Notes under the pieces: model-generated
Database searches by the model: none
Told to the model about the DNA's origin: nothing
The model's input: the letters and a program-made list of their open reading frames with translations, nothing else
Source of the DNA: Acidovorax sp. A1169
GTDB lineage: Bacteria > Pseudomonadota > Gammaproteobacteria > Burkholderiales > Burkholderiaceae_C
Reading direction: 5' to 3'
NCBI RefSeq assembly: GCF_030704685.1
Contig: NZ_JAUZDX010000007.1
Coordinates: 213,525 to 277,524 of the forward strand
DNA: 64,000 bases
Made by a program: the position numbers and the translations under genes
Part shown: piece after piece, positions 1 to 8,256 of the stretch
Layout of the letters: each line of letters opens with the position of its first letter
How positions within the stretch are numbered: position 1 is the first letter of the stretch

Positions 1-192
1 GACAGGGAAAATCCCGGCGCCTGCTCCGCTTTTGATAGCTGCAACCTCCCACAGGCAAAGACGATCTTCTTGTCACAACTTTACACTGGGACAAACAACG
101 TGCATGCGGGCGATACATGGCAGGCAGACACTGCAGTCAACCGCTGGAACCACCGTTCCGGGGCCCTTCCTCCCTCTGAAAGGACTCTCACC

Positions 193-732
193 ATGGCTTT
201 CCTGTCCCGCCACACCGTTGCCGCCGCCCTACTCGCCGCCCTGGCCCTGCCGGCGCTGGCCCAGCCCACCCCTGCCAACCCGCCTGCCGTGGGTGCGGCA
301 GCCGCCCCCGATGCCCGCAAGGGCCCGGGCGAACACCGTGAACGCCACCAGGCCCACAAGGCCCAGCGCGCCGCCGCGCTCAAGGAGCAGCTCAAGCTGA
401 CCCCCAACCAGGAGCCGGCCTGGAACAGCTACATGGCCTCCATGCAGCAGGGTGACGGCCATGCCCGCCTGGACCGCAAGGACATGCACAAGCTCACCAC
501 CCCCGAGCGCATCGACCACATGCGGGCCCTGCGCGCCCAACACGCGGCCGAATCAGACCGCCGCGGCGAAGCCACCAAGGCCTTCTACGCGTTGCTGACG
601 CCCGAGCAGCAAAAGACCTTCGATGCCCGCACCCACCGCATGGGCCCGCGCGGTGGACATGGCAAGCACGGCCACCACGGCCACGGCGACAAGCCCGCCG
701 GTGCTGCAGCAGCGCCAGCAGCGCAGAAGTAA
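193..732 (+). CDS. Spy/CpxP-like LTXXQ-motif periplasmic protein
   Basis: Predicted exported protein of 179 residues. Residues 1-23 form a signal peptide (short basic start, Ala/Leu-rich core, ALA cleavage site before Gln24). The mature part is Ala/His-rich and charged, with two LTXXQ-type motifs, LTPNQ at about 69-73 and LTPEQ at about 135-139, as in the Spy/CpxP family of periplasmic chaperones and stress sensors. A Gly/His-rich tail (about 153-165) could bind metal. Upstream ATG codons exist from position 70, but only the start at 193 puts the signal peptide at the N-terminus; weak purine-rich AAAGGA lies about 10 bases upstream. A strong terminator follows 28 bp after the stop, so it is probably monocistronic. 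Family membership is fairly sure; the role in envelope stress is inferred. Confidence 0.85.
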   Translation: MAFLSRHTVAAALLAALALPALAQPTPANPPAVGAAAAPDARKGPGEHRERHQAHKAQRAAALKEQLKLTPNQEPAWNSYMASMQQGDGHARLDRKDMHKLTTPERIDHMRALRAQHAAESDRRGEATKAFYALLTPEQQKTFDARTHRMGPRGGHGKHGHHGHGDKPAGAAAAPAAQK

Positions 733-760
733 GTAAGCAAGCGCCAGGCGCACCCCCCCA

Positions 761-786
761 GGGGCCCGAACGGGCCCCTTTCCTTT
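761..786 (+). terminator. Rho-independent terminator of the Spy-like gene
   Basis: Perfect inverted repeat GGGGCCCGAACGGGCCCC (8-bp arms, 2-base loop) followed by TTTCCTTT. A group II intron remnant begins directly after the T-rich tract. Confidence 0.85.
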
Positions 787-1034
787 GTGCGCCCAGCATG
801 GGCGCACTCTTGGAGGTGCAAGTCCTCCCGTAAGTTGATCACGACGAACGAAGTGAAGCGCAACTGCATGAGGGTGACCGAGTGTGGGGAGGAAGCGTGG
901 ATCGAAGCTGCGAGCCGATGAACAAGAACCGTATAGAAGGCGCTGCCAAGCAGGGCGAGCGGGCAAAGAACCGCGAAGCTCTTGTGATCAAGGCGAAGTG
1001 GCGTAAATGTGGCGGTTGTGCAGCGAAGGAGTGC
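787..1034 (+). mobile_element. 5' remnant of a group II intron (class C-like), truncated
   Basis: Starts with GTGCGCCCAGCATGGGCGCA, the 5' GUGYG end and first helix typical of bacterial group II introns. It goes on with the paired GGAGG/CCTCC element and a domain I-like stretch (GTGACCGAGTGTGGGGAGG near 874-892 and AACAAGAACCGTATAGAAGG near 919-938). It sits immediately behind the hairpin and T-tract of an intrinsic terminator, which is the insertion site preferred by class C introns. No reverse transcriptase/maturase ORF, domain V or 3' end follows: the similarity stops near 1034, where the 3' end of another gene begins. It is therefore a dead fragment. The class assignment rests on recalled consensus features, not on a covariance search. 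Confidence 0.7.
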
Positions 1035-1106
1035 TCCAACGCCGGCCTGAAAAAACCCAACCCGGGCGAGAACTTTGCGCAGCTGCGCTACGGGTACCAC
1101 TTCTGA
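1035..1106 (+). pseudogene. 3' fragment of a pagL-like lipid A 3-O-deacylase gene
   Basis: The last 23 codons before the TGA at 1104-1106 read SNAGLKKPNPGENFAQLRYG followed by YHF. This matches the C-terminus of PagL-family outer-membrane acyloxyacyl hydrolases, where the catalytic His-x-Ser lies just before NAG and the final strand ends in an aromatic residue. Everything upstream of the Ser has been replaced by the intron remnant, so the signal peptide, barrel and catalytic His are gone. The open frame extends back through intron sequence to 882, but that part is not coding. Its own terminator is still present 32 bp downstream. Family assignment comes from a short tail only. Confidence 0.5.
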
Positions 1107-1138
1107 GCCGGCCACCAGCCCGGCACCTTGCCCCCAAG

Positions 1139-1163
1139 GCCCGCCACCCCTGCGGGCTTTTTT
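1139..1163 (+). terminator. Rho-independent terminator
   Basis: GCCCGC, 7-base loop, GCGGGC, then an unbroken run of seven T. It marks the 3' end of the decayed pagL-like gene and separates it from the origin-like region. Confidence 0.85.
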
Positions 1164-1184
1164 GTACCCAGGCCCCGATCCATC

Positions 1185-1412
1185 TGTGGATAACCATGGG
1201 TACGGTTACCGAACAACCCATTGGTTATCCACAGAACTTCGGACTGGACGAAAGTTGTTGTCATCCGACCGCAAAGTTCAACCCCGTCCTGCCACAGGGT
1301 TTGAAGCCACGCAAGTGCGCGCCAGCATTGGGAAAAATGGGCTTGTCCACAAAACAGCCCCTGCTCTACTACTACTGCTATTGATTTATAGAGCTATTAA
1401 AGAATAACAAGC
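1185..1412 (+). other. Origin-like unit A: DnaA boxes, GC cluster, DnaA-trio-like repeats, AT-rich tract
   Basis: Consensus DnaA boxes TTATCCACA lie at 1185-1193 (minus strand) and 1225-1233 (plus strand); a near-consensus TTGTCCACA lies at 1343-1351. The last is followed by a GC-rich stretch and then CTACTACTACTGCTA at 1366-1380, which on the other strand is a run of 3'-GAT-5' trinucleotides. An AT-rich stretch (about 1379-1411) ends the unit. Box, GC cluster, DnaA-trio and AT-rich element in this order is the basal origin unwinding arrangement known from bacterial oriC. No coding potential is credible here. Whether it is the active chromosomal origin, a duplicate or a DnaA-titrating site cannot be decided from this window. 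Confidence 0.65.
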
Positions 1413-1728
1413 AAAACCCGATGCAGGGCCCGTCGACCGACCTGGAGCCTGTTCTACCCACAGGGCAACGCACCTGGCACCCCGAGGGAAGAAAGAGCTG
1501 CCCGTGCCCTTCACAGCCGCAGAGGGCCCCTTCCTTGCACACGGCAGGCCCAAGGGCAGCTGCAAGGGCCAGGTTGGCTTGCGGAGGCACGCCTGGCTGA
1601 ACAGGAGGCCGCGCAGGGTCCGGCAAGCCATCGCCAGGCTGCAGGCGACCCTGAAGGGGTGCAAGGAGCCGCTCCCCCGGGAGAAAAGCCCGCCTGCGCA
1701 GTGACTTCTCCACTTATCTGCCGGTCCT
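1413..1728. other. Spacer between the two origin-like units
   Basis: About 315 bp of GC-rich DNA with no DnaA box, no convincing ORF and no strong hairpin. Short open frames across it on both strands match no family I recognise, and I found no trace of rpmH, rnpA or dnaA in any frame. I see nothing else in it. Confidence 0.5.
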
Positions 1729-1957
1729 TGTGCATAACTTTGGGGGAATTGCTGGCACAACTGCCCGGTTGTCCACAGCGAAAGGCGATTCCCGGTTGTT
1801 GTCCCCGTTGGCGCGACAGCAGGAACCGCGTGCGGCACACAGGGTTCAGCGCCACGCAAGTGCTTGCCAGGACAGGGAAAAATGTACTTGTCCACAAAAA
1901 ATGCCGCGCTCTACTACTACGACTATGTATTTATAAAGACTATAAGAAGAAGACAGG
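1729..1957 (+). other. Origin-like unit B: second copy of the same architecture
   Basis: DnaA boxes at 1729-1737 (TTATGCACA, minus strand), 1769-1777 and 1888-1896 (TTGTCCACA, plus strand), a GC-rich cluster, CTACTACTACGACTA at 1911-1925 and an AT-rich tract to about 1955. The start-to-start distances between elements are 40, 119 and 23 bp, against 40, 118 and 23 bp in unit A. The two units are also partly alike between boxes (ACGCAAGTGC, GGGAAAAATG, CTTGTCCACAAAA), although the sequence has diverged. The arrangement points to a tandem duplication with functional constraint on the boxes and repeats. Confidence 0.65.
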
Positions 1958-2037
1958 GAACAACATCCCTCGCCCCGCATGCGCCTTTCTGCCCAAGCCA
2001 CGCGCCTCCCATGCAGGGAGAACACGGTGCGCTGGCG

Positions 2038-2063
2038 AAAAAAAACCGCAGGGGGTGCTGCGG
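2038..2063 (-). terminator. Rho-independent terminator of the GGDEF/EAL gene
   Basis: On the minus strand CCGCAG, 6-base loop, CTGCGG is followed by a run of eight T. It lies about 70 bp past the stop codon of the cyclic-di-GMP enzyme and insulates that transcript from the origin-like units. Confidence 0.85.
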
Positions 2064-2130
2064 CCGGGTTCAGGAGAAATGCGCCGTGGTCTGCGCAAAT
2101 GGGGCCGCCGGAGCGCCACCATGCTGCCCT

Positions 2131-5100
2131 TTACGGGGGCGGACTGCGCAGGAAGGCCTCCAGCGCGTCCACAGGGAGGGGTCGGCTGAAGAGGTAGCCC
2201 TGGTAGAGCTGGCAGCCTGCGCGGGCCAGCAGCTCGCGCTGCTCGGCGGTTTCCACGCCTTCGGCGATGACTTCCAGGCCCAGGCTGCGCGACAGGCCGA
2301 TGATGGTGTCCACGATGGCGGCGTCGTTCGGGTCGGTGAGCAGGTCGCGCACGAAGCTCTGGTCGATCTTGAGCTGGTCCAGCGGCATGCGCTTCAGGTA
2401 GCTCAGGCTCGAATAGCCGGTGCCGAAGTCGTCCAGCGAGAAACCCACCCCGTAGGAGCGCAGCGCCGCCATGGTGGCGATGGTGGTTTCCATGTCTTCC
2501 ACCAGCAGGCTCTCGGTCAGCTCCAGCTTGAGCAGGCCCGAGGGCGCCCCCGTGATGGCCAGCACCCGGGCCACGTCGTCGACGAAGCTCGCATGCCGGA
2601 ACTGGCGTGAGCTCACGTTGACGGCCACGGTCAGGTGGCTCAGGGCCGGGTCGTCCTGCCAGCTCGCCAGGAGCTTGCACGCGGTGTGCAGCACCCAGCG
2701 GCCCAGCGGCAGGATCAGGCCGGTTTCCTCGGCCAGCGGGATGAACTGCGCCGGCGAGACCATGCCGCGCTGGGGGTGGGCCCAGCGCAGCAGCGCCTCC
2801 ACCCCCACCACCAGACCCGACTGGCGCACCTGGGGCTGGAAGTGCAGCAGAAACTCATCCTGCGCCAGGGCCGAGCGCAGGTCGGTCTCCAGCGAGGCGC
2901 GCTCGGTCACCACGGCCTGCATCTGCGGGTCGAAAAAGCGCAGCGTGTTGCGGCCCGCCGTCTTGGCCTGGTACATGGCCAGGTCGGCCTGCTTGAGCAG
3001 CTCGCCCACGCTGGTCTGCTCGCTGGTGAAAGGGGCCACGCCGATGCTCGGCGTGCTGCGGTACTGGTAGCCCGCCAGGGCATAGGGCATGGCCAGCGTG
3101 GCCAGGATCTTCTCGCCCACCGAGCGCGCATGCAGCACCAGCTCGTCGGGCCGGACGCTCAGCTCCTCGAGCATCACTACGAACTCGTCGCCGCCCAGGC
3201 GGGCCACGGTGTCCACGGCGCGCACGCAGGTGTTCAGGCGCTGCGCCACCTGCTGCAGCAGCATGTCGCCCTGGTCATGGCCCAGGGTGTCGTTCAGGGT
3301 CTTGAAGTTGTCCAGGTCGATGAACAGCAGCGCCCCGCCCTGCTGGTGCCGCCGGGCACTGGCCAGCGCCTGGTGCATGCGGTCCATCAGCAGCATGCGG
3401 TTGGGCAGCCCGGTGAGGGGGTCGTAGAACGCCAGGCGCTGGATCTCGCGTTCGGTGGCCTTGCGCTGGCGGATGTCGGTGTTGATGGCCAGGATGGAAT
3501 GCGGCTGGCCGTTGTCGCCGCGCACCAGGGTCCATCGGCCCTCCACATCGATGGAACTGCCATCGCGGTGCTGCTGCACGATCTCGCCGGTCCACTCCCC
3601 ATGCTCCAGCGTGGCCTGGGTGGCCCGGCGAAAGTGCGTGGGGTCTTCGTACAGCAGGGTCTCGATCGACTGGCCCAGCACCTGCAGCTTCGACCAGCCA
3701 TACAGGCGCTCGGCACTCAGGTTCCAGAAGATGATGCGGTGCTCCAGGTCGCGCACGATGATCGCGTCCTGCGCCTTGTCCAGCAGCGAGGCCTGGTGGC
3801 GGATGCGTGCGTCCGCCACCTGGCGCTCGATCTCGGCCGAGGCGCGCGCCGCAAAGATCTGCAGCGTGGAGATGACGAAATTCGGGTCGGCGATGGCATT
3901 GCGGAACAGCACGAACACCAGGCCCACCACCTCGCCGTCGGCGTTGCACAGCTGCTGTCCGGCGTAACCCCGGGCCTGCACCATGCGCAGCACGGGCGCA
4001 TCCGGGTACAGCTGCTGCACCCCGTCGGTCACCACGAACTGGCGCTGGTCCAGCAGCTGCAGGCTGGGCGTACCTTCCAGCGCGTAGTCGGTGGGCGCGA
4101 GGAACTGGCCGTCGAGCACGGCCGCCAGCGTGCTCACGCGCGGTGGCTGGTCATGGTACTGCGGCAGCAGACGCACCACGCAGCCGCCCTGTGCATCCAG
4201 GGCCTCGGCCATGTTGCGCACCAGCTGCTCGAAGAATTCCGTGCCCGTGCTGGCCGATACGGCCGCCGCGACCTTGAGCACCGAGGCCTGCAGCCGCTGC
4301 TGCGCCTTCTGGGTGCGCAGGCTGTTGATGCCAAAGGCCAGGTCATTGGCCAGTTCCTGCAGCAACCCGGTCTCTTCGGTGCTGATCTGCAGGACATCGG
4401 GTGCGTACAGGTACAGCAGGCCGAAGGTGCGGTCGCGGTCGCGCAGCGGCAGGCAGATCACGGCGTGAAAACCGTGGTCCAGCATGCGCTCGGTCCAGTC
4501 CACGAAGTGGCTTTCCTGGCGGATGTCCTGCACGATCACGGGTTTTCCCGAGCGCACGGCGCGGCCCGCCGGGCCGCGTCCGTAGGCGTCGTCTTCCGAC
4601 CAGCTCAGGTGCAGCGCTTCCAGGTAGTGGTTGTTGTAGCCCGCATGGGCCACCGGTTCGATGGACTTGCGCTCATCGTCGCGCGCAAAACCCACCCAGC
4701 CCATGCGGTAGCCGCCAATGTCCACCGCTATCTGGCAGATGGCCTGCAGCAAGGTGGCCTCGGAGGTGGCGCGCACCAGGGTCTCGTTGCAGGCGCTCAG
4801 CAGGCGCTGGGCCCGGCCCATGCGGGCCAGTTCGGCCTCGTTGCGCACGCGCTCGGTCACGTCGGAGGCCAGGACCTGGCGCGCCCCCACGCCGTTGAAA
4901 TCGGTGTTGCCCGCCGTGATCTCCATGTCGATCAGGCTGCCGTCCTTGCGCACATGGCGGCGCACCTTGGGCAGGCTGCGCTGCTGCGGGTCGATGGCGC
5001 GCAGCCGGCGCTCGGCAGTTGCGCGGTGCTGCGCGGGCCACAGGTCCTGCATGTGCATGCGCAGCAGTTCCTTTTCGCTGTAGCCGTAGTGGTGCACCAT

Positions 5101-7008
5101 GGCATGGTTCACGGCCAGCAGGCGCAGGCTGCCCCGGTCGTACACCCACATGGGCTGAGGGTGTTCGTCGAACAGCATGCGGTACTGCAGCTCCGAGGCA
5201 TGCAGCTGCCCCGCCACGTGGCGCAGCTGCACCATGGCGCCGAGCGATTCGGCCAGGATCTCCAGGTGCGCCACGTCGCGCCGCGAAAAGGCATTGACCC
5301 GGTCCGACGTGACCGTGAGCGAGCCCACCACCACGTCCCCTGCGCGCAGCGGCGCAGCCATCACGGAGCGCACGCCACGGCGGTGGACCATGGACAGCAT
5401 GTCCCAGCCCTCGCCGTCGGTGTCGTTGCAGAGCACCGTGCGGCCTTGCTGGAGCGAGGGCCAGAGAATGCATTCATCCACCGCCAGCAGGTGGCCCTCG
5501 GGCCGCACCATGTCACCGGCCGAGGCCTTGGCCGCCAGGTGCCGGCCCTCGAGCAATTCCACCATGGCGCCGCGGGCGCCGGTCTGGCGCTTCACCGCCT
5601 CGGCCACCATGTGCAGCACGTCGGCCAGCGGCATGTCCAGCGAGGAGATGCGCTGCTGCAGGTGCAACAGCTCGGCATGGTTGCGGGTGTCGCGCTGGGC
5701 TTCGAGTTCGACCGCTTTCTGCGCGCTGTGGTCGGCCATGCCGCCGACCATGCGCACGGCGCGCCCGCTGCTGTCGCGGATCAGGAAGCCGCGGTCGAGC
5801 ACCCAGGCATAACTGCCGTCCTGGCGGCGAAAGCGGTAGGCGTCCGACCAGTGGCTGTCGGTTCCGTCGATGGCCGCGTGGATGCCTTTGAGCACCGCTT
5901 CGCTGTCCTCGGGATGCAGCCGCAGCGTCCAGGAGGTGCTGTCCGGCGGCAACTGGTCGAGCGGCACGCCGAACAGGCTCTGCATGCCCTCGTTCCACCA
6001 CATGGCGTCGGTGGTGAGGTTCCAGTCCCAGATCGCATCGGCCGTGGCGCGCGAGACGAGCTGGAAGCGTTCTTCGCTGCGCTGCAGCGCCAGGTCGGCC
6101 TGGTGGCGCGCCGAGATGTCCTGGAAGGCCCCCTGGATGCGCACGACCCGGCCCTGCGCATCCCGCACCGCCTGGCCGGCGGTGCGCACCCAACAATGCC
6201 GGTCCCCCGGCATGACGACTTCGGCCTCCAGGTCGAAGGGGGTACCGTGCCGCAGGCAGGCCCTGAACGCATTGCGCAAGGCGCTGCGGTACGGTGGCGT
6301 GTAGAGGTCCAGGATCTGGCCCACGGCACCCACCCGCCGGTTCAGCCCGTAAGTGGCAGCAATCTCTTGCGACCAGCTCAGCCGCATGCTGGGCAGCTCC
6401 ACGATCCAGCCGCCCACCTGTGCGATGCGGCCGGCCACGCGCAGCGTTTCTGCCTGCTCCACCAGCTCGTCGTGCATGCGGTCGCGCTGCTCCACCAACT
6501 GTGCCAGCAGGCGCTGCTGGCGGCGCAGCTCCAGCTGCACCATGGCCTGCTCGGCCAGCACCGTGAGGCCATCGAGCTGCTCGGCCTCCAGGCGGCGTGC
6601 ACGGGTGTCCAGCACCGCCAGCGTACCCAGGGCAAAGCCTTCGCCATTGACCAGCGGAACACAGGCGTAAAAGCGGATATGCGGGCTGCCGGTCACCAGC
6701 GGGTTGTGCGAGAACACCGGGTGCGCGCTGGCATCGTCCACCACCACCGGGTCCTTGCTGCCGTTCAGTGCGTGGGCGCAGAAGGCAACCGCGCGGTCGG
6801 TCTCCTGGAACGGGATGCCCACGGCCGCCTTGAACCACTGGCGCTCGCTGTCCACGAAATTGACCACCGCCATCGGTGTCCGGCAGATGCGTGACGCCAG
6901 AACGGCCAGCTTGTTGAAGGCGTCCTCGGACGGCGTGTCCAGGATGGCATAGGACTGCAGTGCATGGAGCCGCGCAGCCTCAGCGGTGGCGTGCTCTGGA
7001 TGCTGCAT
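2131..7008 (-). CDS. Multi-sensor hybrid diguanylate cyclase/phosphodiesterase (GAF-PAS-GGDEF-EAL)
   Basis: About 1625 residues, probably a cytosolic enzyme that makes and/or degrades cyclic-di-GMP; no membrane segment is visible. Order: GAF (about 15-170), coiled-coil linker, PAS (195-300), PAS (310-430), GAF (450-600), PAS (610-730), GAF (750-900), GAF (905-1065), PAS (1070-1190), GGDEF (about 1205-1360), EAL (about 1370-1620). The cyclase site is intact (ARLGGDEFVVML), with an RAVD product-inhibition site five residues before it. The phosphodiesterase motifs are intact too (EALLRW, LTESLL, DDFGTGYSSL, AEGVET). Both activities are thus possible; the sequence does not say which dominates. 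The frame is open to 7149, but the start at 7008 begins just before the first GAF; no clear Shine-Dalgarno is seen for either. Confidence 0.9.
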   Translation of the reverse strand: MQHPEHATAEAARLHALQSYAILDTPSEDAFNKLAVLASRICRTPMAVVNFVDSERQWFKAAVGIPFQETDRAVAFCAHALNGSKDPVVVDDASAHPVFSHNPLVTGSPHIRFYACVPLVNGEGFALGTLAVLDTRARRLEAEQLDGLTVLAEQAMVQLELRRQQRLLAQLVEQRDRMHDELVEQAETLRVAGRIAQVGGWIVELPSMRLSWSQEIAATYGLNRRVGAVGQILDLYTPPYRSALRNAFRACLRHGTPFDLEAEVVMPGDRHCWVRTAGQAVRDAQGRVVRIQGAFQDISARHQADLALQRSEERFQLVSRATADAIWDWNLTTDAMWWNEGMQSLFGVPLDQLPPDSTSWTLRLHPEDSEAVLKGIHAAIDGTDSHWSDAYRFRRQDGSYAWVLDRGFLIRDSSGRAVRMVGGMADHSAQKAVELEAQRDTRNHAELLHLQQRISSLDMPLADVLHMVAEAVKRQTGARGAMVELLEGRHLAAKASAGDMVRPEGHLLAVDECILWPSLQQGRTVLCNDTDGEGWDMLSMVHRRGVRSVMAAPLRAGDVVVGSLTVTSDRVNAFSRRDVAHLEILAESLGAMVQLRHVAGQLHASELQYRMLFDEHPQPMWVYDRGSLRLLAVNHAMVHHYGYSEKELLRMHMQDLWPAQHRATAERRLRAIDPQQRSLPKVRRHVRKDGSLIDMEITAGNTDFNGVGARQVLASDVTERVRNEAELARMGRAQRLLSACNETLVRATSEATLLQAICQIAVDIGGYRMGWVGFARDDERKSIEPVAHAGYNNHYLEALHLSWSEDDAYGRGPAGRAVRSGKPVIVQDIRQESHFVDWTERMLDHGFHAVICLPLRDRDRTFGLLYLYAPDVLQISTEETGLLQELANDLAFGINSLRTQKAQQRLQASVLKVAAAVSASTGTEFFEQLVRNMAEALDAQGGCVVRLLPQYHDQPPRVSTLAAVLDGQFLAPTDYALEGTPSLQLLDQRQFVVTDGVQQLYPDAPVLRMVQARGYAGQQLCNADGEVVGLVFVLFRNAIADPNFVISTLQIFAARASAEIERQVADARIRHQASLLDKAQDAIIVRDLEHRIIFWNLSAERLYGWSKLQVLGQSIETLLYEDPTHFRRATQATLEHGEWTGEIVQQHRDGSSIDVEGRWTLVRGDNGQPHSILAINTDIRQRKATEREIQRLAFYDPLTGLPNRMLLMDRMHQALASARRHQQGGALLFIDLDNFKTLNDTLGHDQGDMLLQQVAQRLNTCVRAVDTVARLGGDEFVVMLEELSVRPDELVLHARSVGEKILATLAMPYALAGYQYRSTPSIGVAPFTSEQTSVGELLKQADLAMYQAKTAGRNTLRFFDPQMQAVVTERASLETDLRSALAQDEFLLHFQPQVRQSGLVVGVEALLRWAHPQRGMVSPAQFIPLAEETGLILPLGRWVLHTACKLLASWQDDPALSHLTVAVNVSSRQFRHASFVDDVARVLAITGAPSGLLKLELTESLLVEDMETTIATMAALRSYGVGFSLDDFGTGYSSLSYLKRMPLDQLKIDQSFVRDLLTDPNDAAIVDTIIGLSRSLGLEVIAEGVETAEQRELLARAGCQLYQGYLFSRPLPVDALEAFLRSPPP

Positions 7009-7338
7009 GGTCAGTCGCGCAAGGTGCCGCTCGGGCCGTGCGTGTCCGGGCGTCGGTGACACGTTCTTGCGGGGAGCGGTATAGCCAGCATGGAAAGAGG
7101 AGCCCGGACCGGAGTCGATGGTGAAAAAGGGAGGCAAAAGTTGCAGCAAAACACACCCCGTCTGTGTCGGGGGGCCAGATGACCGTTTCTAGACGCAAAC
7201 CGTGGTTGCTGCAACCTTAAAAAAGCAATCCTACACCGGGAAGCGCCTGCACCCTGTCGGCCCTAACCCGCACTGCGGGCGGTGTGGCAGTCGCGCATGC
7301 AACCTTCGTGCAGGGCGAGGCTTGCTAGCCTTGCCGCC
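7009..7338. promoter_or_regulatory. Divergent intergenic region with a 13-bp palindrome
   Basis: 330 bp between the divergent GGDEF/EAL and merR starts. It contains the perfect palindrome GGTTGCTGCAACC at 7204-7216, next to the only A-rich stretch, and a short dyad AGGCTTGCTAGCCT at 7318-7331 just before the merR start. These are plausible operators. I see no convincing -35/-10 pair with the long 19-bp spacer typical of MerR targets, and no ORF. Confidence 0.3.
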
Positions 7339-7794
7339 ATGCAGATTTCCGAACTCGCCCGCCGCACCTCGGTCTCGGTACATGCCCTGCGGCACTACGA
7401 AAGCGAGGGCCTGCTGCATCCCGGGCGCCGTGCCAACGGCTACCGCGACTATGCCGAGGGCACCGAGCGCGAGGTGGTCTTCATCGCCATGTCGCGCCAG
7501 CTGGGCTTTGCGCTGCCGCGCATTGCCGAGCACCTGGCGGACTTTCGCAGCGGCCGTCTCACCATCACCGCCATGGTGCAGGCCCTGCACCAGCGGGCGC
7601 AGGAGCTCGCGGACCAGGCGGCCCTGCTGCAGGCCCAGCGCCAGACGGTGCTGGACCACATCGCCTGGCTGCAAGCCAGGGAACCTGCCGCCAAGACCCC
7701 CAACCCGGCGCCGCCCCCCTGGCCGCGCGTGCGCAAGCGCCCGCTGGCCCCGGCCAGTTCCCTCAGCCCCCGTGTCTTCAGGAGAAAACCATGA
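7339..7794 (+). CDS. MerR-family transcriptional regulator
   Basis: 151-residue cytosolic DNA-binding protein. The N-terminus MQISELARRTSVSVHALRHY is a MerR winged-helix motif (helix-turn-helix, then the YE.EGLL wing), followed by the second DNA-contact segment (FIAMSRQLGFALPRIAEHL) and a coiled-coil dimerisation helix (about 95-125). The C-terminus is Pro-rich and lacks conserved Cys, so metal sensing is unlikely; a small-molecule or self-regulating role is inferred. The ATG at 7339 starts exactly at the HTH; the frame is open further upstream without support. Its stop overlaps the start of the thioesterase gene (ATGA), so the two are translationally coupled. Confidence 0.88.
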   Translation: MQISELARRTSVSVHALRHYESEGLLHPGRRANGYRDYAEGTEREVVFIAMSRQLGFALPRIAEHLADFRSGRLTITAMVQALHQRAQELADQAALLQAQRQTVLDHIAWLQAREPAAKTPNPAPPPWPRVRKRPLAPASSLSPRVFRRKP

Positions 7795-8255
7795 CCCCAC
7801 ACGCCCCTGATTCTTCCGCGCTGCTCCAGGCCCATGTGCTGGCCATGCCGATTGCGCAAACCCTGGGCCTGCGCTTCACCCGCGTGGCCCACGGCCAGGT
7901 GGAGCTGGAGATGCCCGTGCAGGAATCCCTGTGTTTCCGCCCAGGGCAGCTGCAGGCCACCGCCATCTTCGCGCTGGCCGATTTCGCCGCCGTCACGGCC
8001 GCGGGCAGCACCCTGCCGGCCGGCTGGACGAATGCCACCGTGGATGCGCACGTGAAGCTGCTGGCCCCGGCCCGTGGCACCTGCCTGCGCGCCAGGGGCC
8101 GCGTGGTGGACGCGGGCCGTACGCTCACCGTCTGCGCGGCGGATGTCTATGCCGTCGCAGAGTCGGGTGACGAAACGCTGTGCGCCACGCTGCTGGCCAC
8201 TGCGCGCAATGTGGAGGGTGCGCCGGCGCGCCCTGCGCGTGAAGCCCTGTCCTGA
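7791..8255 (+). CDS. Hotdog-fold PaaI/YigI-type thioesterase
   Basis: 154 residues resembling the PaaI/DUF4442-type hotdog thioesterases, which hydrolyse acyl-CoA thioesters in the cytosol. The central region (QLQATAIFALADFAAVTAAG, about 53-72) is the long hotdog helix, followed by the strands carrying NATVDAHVKLLAPARG. The substrate cannot be read from the sequence. It overlaps merR by 4 bp and is probably controlled by it. It converges on the DAHP synthase gene with only 1 bp between stops. Confidence 0.75.
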   Translation: MTPHAPDSSALLQAHVLAMPIAQTLGLRFTRVAHGQVELEMPVQESLCFRPGQLQATAIFALADFAAVTAAGSTLPAGWTNATVDAHVKLLAPARGTCLRARGRVVDAGRTLTVCAADVYAVAESGDETLCATLLATARNVEGAPARPAREALS

Positions 8256-8256
8256 A

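Noticed and set aside
882..1106. A 74-codon ORF as a complete small gene
   Set aside because: Its first two thirds are intron remnant sequence; only the last 23 codons resemble a protein, a pagL tail.
1378..1895. Short ORFs in the origin-like region
   Set aside because: Composition and start contexts are poor, they run across DnaA boxes and AT-rich elements, and no family is recognisable.
2635..6894. A 1419-codon open frame antisense to the GGDEF/EAL gene
   Set aside because: Its protein is a string of His, Gln, Ala, Val and Arg without domains, as expected opposite a high-GC gene; the minus strand encodes intact catalytic domains and a terminator.
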